NCBI GenBank assembly: GCA_947471745.1
Contig: CANJKZ010000008.1
Coordinates: forward strand, 4,148,501-4,212,500
Source of the DNA: Closterium sp. Naga37s-1
Lineage: Eukaryota; Streptophyta; Zygnematophyceae; Desmidiales; Closteriaceae
Direction of reading: 5' to 3'
DNA length: 64,000 nt
The position numbers were made by a program, and so were the translations under genes. Below the pieces are notes generated by a model. The model had not been told where the DNA came from. It saw only the letters and a program-made list of their open reading frames with translations, and ran no database searches. Of this stretch, positions 1 through 11,700 are shown piece by piece (the stretch's first letter is position 1; each line of letters opens with the position of its first letter).

Positions 1-480
1 GCGCAAAGGAAGGGTCAGTGACAACAGTAGCTAGCAGACGCGTGACAGTAGGGCTGGCAGCACGAAGTGAGTGAGACTCCGGGTCCGGACCGTCAGCAAG
101 GGAGGACGCAGGAGGAGAAGGCAGACGGACACGCTGTGGAACAGAGGAAGGACGAAGTGCCATAGTGTGCGTGGCGGGGACAGGAGGAGGACGCTCACGA
201 GGAACACGACAACCAGTGCGACTAGCGCGAACAGGCGAGGCAGGACGAGACGCAGGCTCACGACGCTCTGTAAGCGAGTCCGTCTGCTCATTGTAAGGAG
301 AAGGAGCAGGGAGCGGAGAGCCTGGCTGTAACGGGAGGCCAGTAGAAGACGGGAAGCTAAGAACCTGGCGAAGCGCGGACTCAGGCGGTGGCAGAGACGA
401 AGGTGACGGCGGAGCGAAGAATAGTCGGCGGCGGCGGTGGCGGCCGGGGCGGCGGTGGCGGCGGCGGTGGCAGCGGCGGT
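1..480 (-). mobile_element. Ty1/Copia polyprotein fragment (linker between integrase and reverse transcriptase)
   Basis: Read on the minus strand, this stretch encodes a serine/proline/arginine-rich segment with the words SLTERREPASRP, RPPPVPATHTMALRPSS and SPTVTRLLATVVTDPSF. The same words occur in the pol linker of the Copia element at 13,664-21,016 (around 18,500-18,840). The piece runs off the left window edge towards its reverse transcriptase and ends near 480 next to the hAT-like remnant. It is a fossil of the same Copia group as the elements further right; no LTR of its own is visible. Confidence 0.8.
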
Positions 481-535
481 GGCGGAACGCCCACTGCACA
501 AAATAATAATGACAGAAAACCATGAGCAAACTCAC

Positions 536-2070
536 CTCCTTGTGCTGGAACGCCCTGTTCAGGATGTTGAGCTGCTCAAGCACATCAGCAACGAAGAAAA
601 GAAGGAAATGAAACTTGTAACTTGTCACAAGAGCATACAGCTTCGCGTCCCACTCCTTCAGCATCACGATGAGAGCCGGAAGCACAGCGACAAGCCTGAG
701 CACTGCGTCGCCCCGTGAAAGCCAACGGACGGAATGAATGCCTTGGAGCTCAGAGAAGTGGACGCGAAAACTTCCTGGAGTTCCATGAACCGTTGGTGCC
801 ATGGCCCCGAATCACCGTGTCAATGACATTGAACGCATGAATCTTCTGGGTGGTTGTTTTAGCCGCCAATGCCTCCCTGTACAAAAAAAAAAAAAAAAAA
901 AAAACAAACATTAGTACACCGAGAAAGTCAACAATTTAAAAAAATGCACGGCAAGTTTATGCAAAAACACAGACATACCTGTGCGCGATACAGTGGGATG
1001 ACACCAGATGGGGGATGCGCAGGCGGAGGCGTGTGGTGAGGCCAGACTTGCTGCCCATCATTACGTTGGCACCGTCGGTGCTGATCCCCGCGATGCGCTG
1101 AAGGTCGATCCCGACAGCCTGCGGATGTGACAACAGAACACTTAGAAGAGAAGCGGCGTCGGCCTTCTCCACGGTGAGTAACACCATGAACTCTGTGACA
1201 AGCTTGTTGTCACGGATGAAAGTGATGAAGAGGATCAGGTGCTTCCCGCTGCACCTATCCGTGCTCTCGTCAATCGCGATGCCGACGAAGGGCGACGCCA
1301 GCACGTGTTCCATCTGGGTTGGCTGGAGCCATGTCGCAGTCGATTACGTCAGCTCATCGAAGCCGTATCTGCACACGGAAACAATAGTGAGAACATTATT
1401 ATAGGGATAAAACATTGACACACAGATGTGTATTAAATAGCTTCCGGCAGTTGCACTCACGTGGTGTAGTAGGTGCCGTACCCCTTCTTCGGGAAGCCAG
1501 GCACGCCTTTCTCCGCCAGGTAACGCACCAGCTTCACCCACATCCCCATGGGCGCGTCGGACCTGCTGATGAACAGCAATGAGTCGAGAAGGGAGACGAA
1601 GCGCAACTGCGCTCCGTCCACCGTGGCTCGATGTTGGTCGATCTGTGGCTGCCTCGCACCGCACTCCTGCACAGCTGTTTGTCTCGCCATCGCCAGCTTG
1701 TGCTTCGCCGTGCCCGCGTGCTTACGAAACGACTGGGTCTGCAAGTCCGTGATTGCCTTTCCCGCGTCTCCCGCACTTGCCTCCGTCGCCAGAATGAGCT
1801 GCACAAACAGTACACTTGTAGGCAGGCAACCCCGAGGTGGTTTTAGTGATTTGGAGCCAGGGGAAGCGTGCTTGCCACTGACTCTTGAACTTGTCAATTA
1901 CATCATCGTAGAGTCCTTCAATGAGTTCTGCCAGGTTTTTGGTGAGGTGAGGACACGGACGCTCAGACGAGCCGGGAGAGTTGTTGACGTCGGCAGACGA
2001 GGATGAAGGCTTGGTGAAGCTCAAGGTCGCCTGCTTGAGCTTAATGGTTCGCGCCGTGGTCTATGTGGGA
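536..2070 (-). pseudogene. hAT-like transposase gene of the ZNF862/KIAA1586 type, decayed
   Basis: Four blocks on the minus strand follow the order of ZNF862/KIAA1586-like hAT proteins. (1) About 2,070-1,795: a start resembling KLKQATLSF, then WQARFPWLQ and AYKCTVC, the first half of a TTF-type zinc finger. (2) 1,897-1,458, in another frame: FRKHAGTAKHKLA, the histidine half of the finger, then the SLLDSLLFISRSDAPMGMWVKLV region. (3) 1,313-979: GIAIDESTDRCSGKHL and GISTDGANVMMG, the RNase-H-like transposase core, ending CIAHR before a GTATGT donor. (4) About 760-536: GIHSVRWLSRGDAVLRL and LVTSYKFHFLLFFVADVLEQLN, ending before a GTGAGT donor. A GTGAGT donor follows block 2 and a TGTGCAG acceptor lies near 1,371. 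The frame change inside the zinc finger and the stop before block 3 show decay. The C-terminal dimerisation region is missing where the Copia fragment begins. It could be an old transposon or a host-adopted copy. Confidence 0.8.
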
Positions 2071-2081
2071 TGGTGCGATGC

Positions 2082-2297
2082 CTAAGCGACAGTAGGTTCC
2101 GCAACTCTCTCTGCTACAGGGTCGGGATTTGAGATAACGGGTGCTGAAGGTTCCTTCTGGGTGGGGATAGAATCGGGCTCGGCGCGTGCTGCCTTTTCGA
2201 GTGCTAGATGACTGAGAAAAAAGTCTAAGCCTGTTAAGGCAGGCTGTGAATCAGGGTCGTCGTCATCGCAGGTAGCGGGATTGTCGGGCAGAGCCAT
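2082..2297 (-). CDS. Short ORF upstream of the hAT-like gene, unknown
   Basis: A 71-codon ATG-started reading frame (MALPDNPATCDDDDPD...) with an acidic N-terminus lies just upstream of the hAT-like blocks on the same strand. It may be the first exon or leader of that gene, because it ends about 10 bp before the region leading into the KLKQATLSF block, but no convincing splice pair joins them. I do not recognise a domain. Confidence 0.25.
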   Translation of the reverse strand: MALPDNPATCDDDDPDSQPALTGLDFFLSHLALEKAARAEPDSIPTQKEPSAPVISNPDPVAERVAEPTVA

Positions 2298-2299
2298 GG

Positions 2300-3095
2300 C
2301 GGGGATCTGAGAGAGCCTGTCGAGCAGGAACGAGAGGTGGCTTTGAGGCTGATGAACTGGCCACTGGATGGGCCCAGTGAGTTGAAGCTAAGTTGAGGGA
2401 TGTGGATGAAAGCCTAGCTCGTAGAAGATGGCCCTATAACCCACTATGGGCCATCCATGAGTTGGGTGGGGGTGGTTGCCTAGCATGCACGGCAACCACG
2501 AGGCGCGTCTGCCGTGCAATGCTGTGAGGAATGTGATGTGTGTGTATGCTGGAGCATCGTGGTACACGATGCTGCCAAAAGGACCAAACAAAGCGCAGGG
2601 TGTGTGCCAACAGGTCTTGTTGGCACCGTCTGCTTGCCATCACCTTTACGTGGGTGGCAACTGCTGCAACATCTTGGTTCTGGTGGTGGTGGAGTTCGTG
2701 ATGGCAGTCAAAAGCTGCCACATGGACCAATCAGTGCTGTAACACGGTGTGAGCTGGAGCTTACACTGAGGGAGACATCGCGCCGCAGGGCGGGGGAAAC
2801 ATCCAGCTGTACGAGGGAAACATTGCGCCGCAGGGCGGCGTCGCCCACAGAGTTTGACAGTTGTCACAGATTTCGCGTGATTGACGATGCACGTACAATG
2901 TACTACTGCTAATCCAGGGTGTCGGCGCACGGGTACATTCAATCAGAGTCGGTACTCGAGTGTACTCTGAATTCATCGGAGTACAGTCCAGAAAAACTCT
3001 GAAATTTCAGAGTCCGCTTTTAAAAAAAAACTGATTTTTATAGAGTTGATGCCATAAAAATTCTGAACTTCTCAGAGTACATCCTAAAAAAAAAT
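2300..3095. other. No gene recognised
   Basis: No domain, convincing exon or repeat family is visible here. Overlapping frames on both strands near 2,430-2,950 have no recognisable content. A small direct repeat (CGCCGCAGGGCGG with flanking GGGAAACAT) occurs at about 2,779-2,840. The Copia RNase H fragment begins abruptly after it. Confidence 0.5.
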
Positions 3096-3501
3096 ATGAC
3101 ATCTCAGACTTTTTCAAGCAGACAAATTTCTCTGACTTCTGAGGGCCTGGCCGAGACTCACATGTCTACTCAGGGATATTGTTTCAGCCTAGGCTCTGGA
3201 GCTGTTTCGTGGAGGTCCACACGTTCCTCCTCTGTCTCGACCTCTACCGCTGAGGCTGAGATCTACGCTAGAGCCATGGCTGCATAGGAGCTGCGTTGGT
3301 TGACCTTCTTCCTCACCGACCTTGGTGTGAGGCCGAGCTCTGCACCGACCTTGTTTACTGACAACAAGGCGACGATTCTCCTCGGTCGAGAGCCTCGACT
3401 GGAGAACAGAGTGAAGCACATCAACGTCAGGTACTTTCTTCTGCGAGAGTTGCAGAGGCGTGGACAGGCTCGCTTGGACCTTGTGGAGTACGAGGCCAAC
3501 A

Positions 3502-3630
3502 TGTCAAACTGTATGTTTGTGTTCTCTCTAGACTATAGTGGGTTAGCCTACAAGGGGTACAACACTTTAGGGTTAGTACTTGTACCCAACTCATTCATAG
3601 TTCATTCATTCCTGCACAGTGATTCTGACA
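3502..3630 (+). mobile_element. Solo LTR of a Copia element
   Basis: A 129-bp sequence starting TGTCAAACTG and ending GATTCTGACA sits inside the RNase H region of the older Copia. It is flanked by the 5-bp direct repeat CAACA at 3,497-3,501 and 3,631-3,635. Its middle (GGGTTAGCCTACAAGGGGTAC, TTTAGGGTTAGTACTTGTAC) is related to the 136-bp LTRs at 13,664 and 20,881. TG...CA ends, the target duplication and the missing internal part mark an LTR left behind by recombination. Confidence 0.92.
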
Positions 3631-3688
3631 CAACATTGCGGACATCTTCACCAAGGCCCTTCCGCCTTGTGACCACCACATGTGTTGT

Positions 3689-4899
3689 TGTCGAAACAGC
3701 AGGCTAAAACGATAAACACGAAAGAGGGTTTTCACTAGCATGCAGTTGAGTACATATAGCAAACCCTAATTAAGGCTGTACTCTCTACAGAGTACCCCAC
3801 TGCAGGCTACACAAACATCACATTCCGACACACCCCCATAGTCAAAGTGGGGTACAATCAACACAACAAGCAGTCATAGAGCAATAGTTCACAATGATAA
3901 GCAAAGCTAGAGGCAGTCACAGAGGGCAAGTGAGGAGGAGGAGAGACTGTGAGAGGAGTGAAGATAGAAGGCGACGGGTGAAGCCGCAGACACACGGGCA
4001 ACAGGAACGGCGCGCACGGTGGCTACCGGAGTACTCAATCCCCGGACTACAGGAGTAACTGGCTCCGCGCTAAGCAGCAGCAGGAGCAACAGACCCACGG
4101 GCGACTGGCAGCAGCAGGCTCGCTGGGCTACCGGAGTACTCAACCCCCGGACTACTGGCGCTGCAGACGTCACAACGGCCACCTCCTGTCAACCTCCCCC
4201 AACTGTCCCACACCCCTTTCACACACTCCCTGCTGAACCACTAGCACCGCTCACACGCCACCCCCCTCGTACCACTCCGACGGCTCCAACACATCCACCC
4301 CCCTCAACGGCAGCTGCAGCAGTGGGAGACGGAGGAGGAGGAGGAGCAGGGGACGGCTCACACACACGGCACCCCCATACTCTCCACCCCCAAACCCTAA
4401 CACAGGAGCGCGGGCAGCAGCGGGGGTGGGGCGCGGTCAGAAGCTCGGGACGAACCGCACGCGGGCTGCCCGGGCCGCGCGCGGGCCTGGCGCAGCCCGT
4501 ACGAGCCGCGCGCGGGCCTGGCGCAGCCCGTACGAGTCGCGCGCGGGCCTGGCGCAGGTCGCGCGGGCCGCGTCGGGCGACGGGGGGCGACGCGACGGTC
4601 GACGGGGCAGAAAACCGCCGCGCGCCCCGAGCGCGCGGCGGGATGAAAAATCGCCGCGCGCCCGGAGCGCGCGGCAGGCAAGGGACAGCAAGAAACCGCA
4701 GCGGAAGCATTGGGCAGGACCACCCACAGGATCGACCCAGGAGGGTCGACCTGCTCTGATAGCATGTTAGAATACTAGGAAGTAGTGTGTGATTGGGTCA
4801 AGGGGGGGGTACAAGAAGAATGTCGAGAGAAATATTGTACCCCCTAGTGCTAACCCCCATACAGCCTAGATAACCTAAACATGCATATATTGTTTGACA
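3689..4899 (-). mobile_element. Short minus-strand Copia derivative with two unlike LTRs
   Basis: On the minus strand, a 135-bp LTR (4,899-4,765, TGTCAAACAATATATG...TTCTAACA) is followed directly by TGCTATCAGAGC, the usual plant Copia primer-binding site matching initiator tRNA-Met. Next comes a GC-rich leader like that of the larger Copia elements, and at the far end a TATGGGGGTG tract before a second LTR-like end (3,830-3,689, TGTCGGAATG...TTTCGACA, 142 bp). The two LTRs are clearly different sequences. Flanks GTTGT and GTGGT look like an imperfect target duplication. No gag or pol domain is left. It is a deletion derivative or recombinant and is not functional. An imperfect direct repeat (GCTACCGGAGTACTCAA...) lies at about 4,020-4,053 and 4,129-4,162. 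Confidence 0.7.
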
Positions 4900-5254
4900 G
4901 TGGTTTGCAGTTAGGTCTCGTTGACACATGTTCTCGTCTTGTGTAGACTTGTGTTATCTACTTGCTTTGTTTGTACACTTTGCATATACTTCTGTGAGTG
5001 CTTGGATTGGCCTTGTGGCTCTTTTGCTTGTGCTCAGACTGTGTGGTGACGTTGTGATCCACCCTGAGCTTTGTTTCTTTGTGACTGGTATTGTGACCGT
5101 ATAGTTTTGTTATTGCTTGACACCCCTCACTTAGGCTATGGTGGTGTGTCAAATGTTGTAGCCTTTAGTGATGCATGCCAGATAGGGTACGGCAGTTAGG
5201 GTTATGTTCATGTACCCAAACCCACAATAGTCCATCATCATTCGGTTTCTAATA

Positions 5255-6270
5255 TTCTGCTACCTTGCTGTGTTTAGTAAAATTGTTTGCATTAAAAATA
5301 TAAAAATAAAATACAATCATCTGTCCTGCTACCTTGCTGTGTTTTGTATCTATTTGAAACGATTTGCAGTTGGCTAAATAATGGATTTTTTGTTGGATGT
5401 AATTATATCAATGAAAACATACATATATCCATAGTTGTAACTGTAAAAAAAAATGGAAATGCCCTTGCTGATACTTATTCTCAACCTTAGTTCTCCAAGT
5501 AACGAGGTTTGTTACCGCTGATTTGCTACAGCGAACGGTTAAAGATTTTCTCCGGGCAGGTGATTTTCAAGTAGTTTTGCGCGAGACGCGGTGCCTGAAA
5601 ACGAACATCGCAAATGGCGGTGACCAGTTTTGCCCAGGCCCGTACAACATGACATTGTCACCATCCAATCCAAGTACGAGTCAGAGCGCTTCAGAACGCG
5701 GATTAAGGTTCTAGAACGGTTGAAAGAGGTTCGTCGAGTGACTAAGTACAGCAAGCCTTATCTACAGCATGACTTGCAGCACCAATTTCTAGCTTCACCG
5801 TACTGAACCCTTCGAAATGCCTGAATGCTTCTGGTGCGGTCTGCCAGAGTGACATGCGGAGAAATGGGATTTGAACCATCAGGATTCAGGAGAAATTGAA
5901 CTGAAAGAGTAGGGAGGTACAGTAGCTCGCTTGGATGTGCTGTCACCAATGAACTCTTCTGACATGTATTCAAGCCACCCCTGACACGACCTGCGATTTG
6001 TGTTGTATATCAGCGATTTCCACGGTAAGTGCTGTTTGGCATTCGTTTCTCCCTCCTGGCTGGTCGTGCCTCAGGCACGCATCTCGCGCCGCTGCCACAT
6101 GTAGCCCTCGGGTCTGCTCGTGCTCGGTATTTTTTCTCGATGGTCCGACTGTGGTTAAAGCACTGGGGTCTTCAGCAAGATTATCTCTTTCAGTTCAATC
6201 AGAGTCTCCCGGAGACAGATTTGAATCGCAACCAGCACTACTACCAGTAGTAGTACCTCTTAAAACAGCC
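5255..6270. other. Intergenic, no gene recognised
   Basis: This is AT-richer than the flanking Copia sequence. A CTGCTACCTTGCTGTGTTT repeat occurs at about 5,258-5,275 and 5,325-5,345. No coding domain is recognised on either strand. Confidence 0.5.
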
Positions 6271-8151
6271 ATGGCGGCTCAGATATCGCTGCGACCCCCA
6301 TTCGTCTTCGCTGGTGAGTTCTACATGCGCCGCGTTCGTCCTCACAAGATCCTGTCCCTTTTCTAACCGCACGTTGATTGTCGCTCTACTATTCACTTCT
6401 TGTGATAGTTGCTTCGTGTCGGCCGCACTTTCCCGTTTCCGCAAAATCTGCGTGATTAGCTCAAAACTAAGCCCGAAAGATTCAGGATCATGCATACTAA
6501 CCTAAACTTTCGAATCCCGAAATGGGTTCGAGATTAGCCTTAATGCAACCGTGATGTAACTTTGAGATAACCTTGAGTATACCCTCCGAAAGGTTACCAC
6601 GTGTTGCTTAACAAGGCGTGCCCGCCATGACGACGGTGGCCTCGTAGGGAAGAAAGAGAGAAGCGCGAGTAGCAGCGGAAGTGAGCTAAGGTTAGAAGAA
6701 GACGGGATTCAGAGAAGTCGATCTGAGAGAAGATAGGATGATTGAGAGATAGATTCAAGATTAGGATGACAGGATGATTATAAGATCATCACTGTTTGAG
6801 TGATAAGAACAGAATAGAATGATAAAAATACAAGGATCATTCTGACTGGGAGGACTATTTTTACTCCAAAAAGGAGGAAGCGATTCAGATAGAAATCCGA
6901 ATCGTAATCAATATATAGCATAGCATCTCAGACGTCATAGCGTCTTGTTGCATTAATCTTCTGGAGTCTGACAAGGATAGGAGGGAGTGTTTTATGCTAG
7001 CAAGCGTTGCTGTTTGGAGCTAGCTAGGCAACGATGCCTTTCCTTATTCGGAAATTACCATGCATACCTGCATGGTGAATTCCATCTTGTCACGGAATTG
7101 GATTTTCGAACCCAGATTTTGGGAGGTCATTCTGAGGTTTGTAGCATTCTAAGTGACAACCCTTATCTCCGCATGCACGTCGTATCCCCGTGCAGTGCTG
7201 CTCTCTCTCATCTGCAGCACCATCGCCAGCCGCCATCTGCTCCAACTTGTTACCTATCGCTGTACGACAAACTATAATGCTGCGTGCACTCTCTTTCTGA
7301 CGATCTTATTGTACGCACTAGCATCACATTCGATTGAGGAAGGGCACCCTCATGCTCCTCCGCTTATCTTGCCACAATTCCGTTGCTCCTCCCAGGGCTG
7401 CCAGCCAATGATTCTCTGATCCTTATTCCGTCTACTGCTTCCGTCCTTTTTGCCCTCGAGGGATCCCTTCCCCGTCCCGCTGGCGCGCAGACCAAAAAAC
7501 GTCTAGCCTGTCTTCTCGTGGCAGGATGGCTGCTTCGTGCACGCTGAACGCTGTCGTGTAAGCTTCACACCACGTTGAATGTTCGCCTGATTTCAGCGTT
7601 AATCTCTAAACAATGTCTGATGTTTTCATGCTGACCTCGTATCCTTTCGTGACTAATTCCGTCATCACGCTGAACGTGCAATGAGAAGTCCCCACTAGTA
7701 GTAGCAATTAAGAATATTTCTAGAAATCTTAGCGTCAATGCACCTGCAGAACTGCACTCTCTGTCGTGTTCTCATCATCCCTATCTCCTCCAACCCCCTC
7801 TCCCCTCCCTCCCTCCCTTCCCTTCCCTCCCCTTGCAGCACAAACACTTACCAATCTACCAACTTTTTCATCCGCGTTACAGGCATACCCGTAGTATCGA
7901 CCCCAACATTCACCAATCCGAGATACTACTACAGCAGCACTAACGCCACTGTGGCCGAGTTCAAGTGCGCATTCCAGATGGAATCTATAAGAAGCAATTG
8001 GAACTGCACCGTTGCAGAAAATGTTTCACTCACCACTTCCCAGTCAGTTGGCACCTTGAAGGCGTTAATCAGTGCTGGGTTGTTCAGGAATCCCTCGCCC
8101 TTAGCTGTTTCGGTTGCAGTTAGCGGCTACAACATCATGGGGTCGGTCTGA
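6271..8151 (+). CDS. Possible two-exon gene for a small protein of unknown function
   Basis: This is a tentative model. Exon 1, 6,271-6,313, starts MAAQISLRPPFVFA and ends at a GGTGAGT donor. The last exon, 7,883-8,151, follows GCGTTACAG and reads IPVVSTPTFTNP...AEFKCAFQMESIR...GYNIMGSV before a stop. The two are phase-compatible and would give about 103 residues. An alternative acceptor (CCTTGCAG, 7,838) extends the last exon but needs a different upstream exon. Three N-glycosylation sequons (NAT, NCT, NVS) are present in the last exon. No family is recognised. The intron would be unusually long (about 1.6 kb), so other exons may be missed, or there may be no gene. Confidence 0.25.
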
Positions 8152-8361
8152 TAATATGTATCCAGCCAATAAGTGGCATATCATTAGTCTTGAGCTCCTG
8201 CCTAAAGTATGGCAGATTCTTAGTGGTCACTTAGTCTGAAGTCTCATCATGTCTAAGGCCTACCATAGGTTTCGTTATACCAAACGTGCCTCGGACATAT
8301 AATGAATTAAAACAACACACTCCATTGTCAAGATTAAAACCAGCATCTAAAATAGTGACCC

Positions 8362-8701
8362 TGTCAGAATATGAAATTCTTAAGGTATATAATTACATGC
8401 ATAGCTAGTAGTGTAGTACCTATCAAAATATCTTTCCATTAGGTGGTCTACCTCCCTTGACCACTTCCCCTTTCCTATATCTTGCACCCTCCTTGTTATT
8501 GCAACCCCTCTTTTTGGCCAAATCTCTCTTACCCCAAACCCTAGACTACTAAGTCTACTCTCTGACATGCTATCAGAGCTACTATGGTCTTAGGACCTAC
8601 TTTCTTTCAAGGAACATGGGCCCGGCCACGTTGCAGTGCGAAATGCGCTATTTTTTTTTCATCACCGGTCGCGCCCCATCCCGTCCCGTCATGCCCGTCG
8701 C
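8362..8701 (+). mobile_element. Stray Copia 5' LTR with primer-binding site
   Basis: A 206-bp LTR-like sequence (TGTCAGAATATG... to ...CTCTCTGACA, 8,362-8,567) is followed at once by TGCTATCAGAGC (8,568-8,579), the plant Copia primer-binding site for initiator tRNA-Met. About 120 bp of leader follow and then the next Copia LTR begins at 8,702. No coding part or partner LTR is seen. It is a fragment of a third Copia lineage. Confidence 0.7.
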
Positions 8702-8798
8702 TGTCAGATATTGTACGTAGTTATATGGGGTACATTGGTTAGGGTTAGGTTCATGTATCCCAACCAACCTTAGTCAACACATTCTTCTGTCCTTGACA
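8702..8798 (+). repeat. 5' LTR of the outer Copia element
   Basis: 97 bp, TGTCAGATAT to CCTTGACA. It shares GGGGTACATT, GTTAGGGTTAGGTTC and the TTAGTCA/CACAT stretch with the 3' copy at 22,972-23,070. It is unusually short for a Copia LTR. Confidence 0.88.
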
Positions 8799-11700
8799 TG
8801 GTATCACCTAGGTTAGGATCCTGTAGGATCCCGTTCCTCTCGTTCACGTCCGTAACGCCCGAGCCTGTCCCACCCTAGTGCCCGTTACGCCCCTAGCGCC
8901 TATCGCGCTCGTCTCTCTCGTGCCCTAGCGCCCGCTTCGCCTGCCGTCGCGTCGCCCCTGCTGTCCCGTCCCGTCTCGTCCTCCCTGCTGTCCCGTCCCG
9001 TCCCGTCCCCCCTGCTGTCCCGTCCCGTCCCGTCCCGTCCCCCCTGCTGTCCCGTCCCGTCCCGTCCCGTACCCCCTGTTGTCCCGTCCCGTCCCCTCGT
9101 CCTTGCTGTCGCGTCCCGTCGTCCCTGCTGTCCCGTCGCGTCGCCCCCTGCTGTCCGATCGCGTCGCGCCTATCCCTGCTGTCCCGTCGCGTCGCGCTGT
9201 CCTACCGCGTCGCGCCGTCCGTCCCGTCCCGTCCTGTCCGCGTCGCGCTTCCCGTCCCTTCCCGTCGCACGCGCCCCGCTGCGCCCTGCCCGTCCGTCGC
9301 GCCCCGTGAGCCCTGCCCGCCCGTCGCACCCCCGCTGCGCCCTGCCCGTCCGTCGCGCCCCGTGCGCCCAGCCCGTCCGTGGCGCACCGTGCGCCCTACC
9401 CGTCCATCGCGCCCCGTGCGCTCTGCCTGTCCGCGCCTGTCGTGGCCGTCCCTGCCAGTCGCGTCCTGTCCGTCGCTCCGCACTGTCTGCCAAGCTCTAC
9501 GCAGGCCCTTCAGGCGTTTAGGGCTTCGGCAACAGTAGTTCCCAACCCTTCGCTACCGCTATGGCGACCCCTAGGGTTCTGCGCTTTGACGCCGAGGGTA
9601 GGCCGCTTGAGTTCTCCGTCCGTCCACCTCTTAGAGAGTCAGGTTCAGGCCCGACGATCCAGCACCCTTAGGCATTGACCCTAGCGATGCAGACAGAGAT
9701 CGTTATGCCCGCCAACGTGCTGACCTCACAGCGTGGAAGTCGCGTGACGTTGCGGCCTGCATCGCCCTCAGCAGCCTCCTCCCTGAGTCTGAGGAGGCCC
9801 ACTTCACTCAGGTTCGCACGGCTAGTGAGTTCCTGACTGCGATCAAGGCCCGCTACGCTACTCCCACCACTGTCTCTCTTGGTCGCCTGTTCCTCCCGTT
9901 CCTGTTTCCTGACCTCGCCTCGTTTGAGCGCTCTGCTGACTTAGTCGCTGACCTGCGCTCGCTTGATTCCAGCTACCGCGCTGCCTGCACTGACGAACAG
10001 CTTGCACTGCTCCCTCCCCCTATGGCGATTACTATCTATTTCATCGCCACTAGCCTCCCTGACCGCCTTGCCTCAGTTCGTGACGCGCTTCTTCTGAAGC
10101 ACCCTAGCGAGCTCACTATCAAGGTCCTTGATTCTGCCCTCAAGGACATCGAGAGAAACCTCCGCTCGGTTGCCTCCGCCTCTGGTGCTGTGCCCCCTCC
10201 ACTGTTTCACGGGTGCACTGTCCCTCAGCTGTCCACCTTTACTGCCTCCCTTGCCACTGTCGCTAATGACGTGACCGCAGCTGCTGTTACGACTTCTTCG
10301 CGGTCTAGGGGTAGGAGCGGCAGGAGGGGCGGTCAGGGTGCGGGCGGAGGCGGCAGAGGTGGCGTGGCGAGAGGCGGTGGTGGGAGTACAGAGGTTGGAG
10401 GAGCGTCTCGTGCAGCGGCTAGTGACTCCCCTGCTACAGTTGTTGGAGGTGACGTTCGGGTTCGCCAGGCACCTACTGGTCCGCCAGCTGCAGGTTTTGG
10501 AGTGGCGGCTTGGTACCTGACTCAACAGCAGCAGCAGCAGCAGCCACTCCTCTCGCAGCAGCCACAGCAACAACAGAGGCAGCAGCAGGCTCCGGGGCAG
10601 GGGTCTGGACCGCGTCAGCTGTCGCGTAGTGCCGTCCACCCTCCCTACACCTATCTCGTTTAGACAGGTACTCGCCGAGGCCTCCTGTGTGGCCGCACCC
10701 ACCCACCGGGTCAGTGCTTTGCTCAGCTCACTGACACACTTCGTGCGGCCTACGGGGTTGACGGCCCTGCCCCTGATTGGCTTCCCCTTGTTCAGCGATA
10801 CGGCCCCGCTCGCATGTCGGCTTCTCAGTTGCTTGATCTCTTAGGAAATCCTCATGCTATGTATGCTGTTGTTGACTCTAGTGCTCCTGACTCTGTTTAC
10901 TCGAGTGTTGTTAGCTTAGGTGCTTGTGTTGCTGAGGTGCATGTTGCTAGCGTAGGTACTTGTGTAGTTCAGTAGCTGCTTCGGAGGACACTTCGCTGTC
11001 GTTCACTCTGGACTTCGGAGCTTCGCACTGTTTCTTCCGCGACCACACGACGCTTACTGTGCTTCCTGCGCCGGTCTCTGTAGCACTCGTTGATCCACTT
11101 CGGGACTAGTCACTGCTCGCTACACTACTACGCTTCCATGCCCAGCAGTTCCCTCGGGTTTCCTGACGGGCTTCCACGTCCCCTCATTCTTCAGGAACTT
11201 GGTGGGTGTGAGGCCGCTCGTGAGTAGTCACGTGGGTCTGTGGATTGGGCCTTTTGGCGAGACTGCGGTTTGTGACGACGGGGACACGTACGCGCCTCTG
11301 GCCACCTTTACCGCTGAGCCGGGCTCTGGTCTCTACACACTTCACACTGGCCCTCAGCAGCAGCAGCAGCAGCAGCAGCATGACTGCCCCTGACCATTAT
11401 CACTGCCCCCCGTCACGTCCCCTCGTCTCACAAGGTTGCCGCTTCTGACCAGGTAGCTGTGTCTGGTCAGGTTCCAGTGTCTGGTCCAGTTGCTGCGTCT
11501 TGTACCTGCCGGTCACTTGCCCACCCCATCGTTCTGTGGCATCACCGGATGGGGCACCCGTCCATTCCTTGCCTGCGCGCTATGTCTAGTCAGCGTCTTG
11601 TCTTAGGCCTCCCGCGAGTCTTGCCGTCGCTGCCGCCTTCACTTGCACCACCTTGCGGTCCCTGCGTCGAGGGTCGGCTGCGCGCCACCCCTCACTCCTC

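Larger units (their letters stand above)
3100..5254 (+). mobile_element. Truncated Ty1/Copia element: RNase H, 3' untranslated part and decayed 3' LTR, with two nested insertions
   Basis: The Copia RNase H region is readable: STQGYCFSLGSGAVSWRSTR, ELRWLTFFLTDLG, TLFTDNKATILL. The same passage is at about 22,340-22,700 in the outer Copia. It is interrupted by a solo LTR (3,502-3,630) and a short minus-strand Copia (3,689-4,899). The 3' part then resumes at 4,900 (GGTCTCGTTGACAC...) and follows the outer Copia to a polypurine-like stretch and a decayed LTR from about 5,147 to 5,254. The 5' two thirds of the element are absent. It is broken and old. Confidence 0.85.

Noticed and set aside
5860-5890. 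B-box-like GGTTCAAATCCC on the minus strand
   Set aside because: No A box or tRNA fold is found around it.
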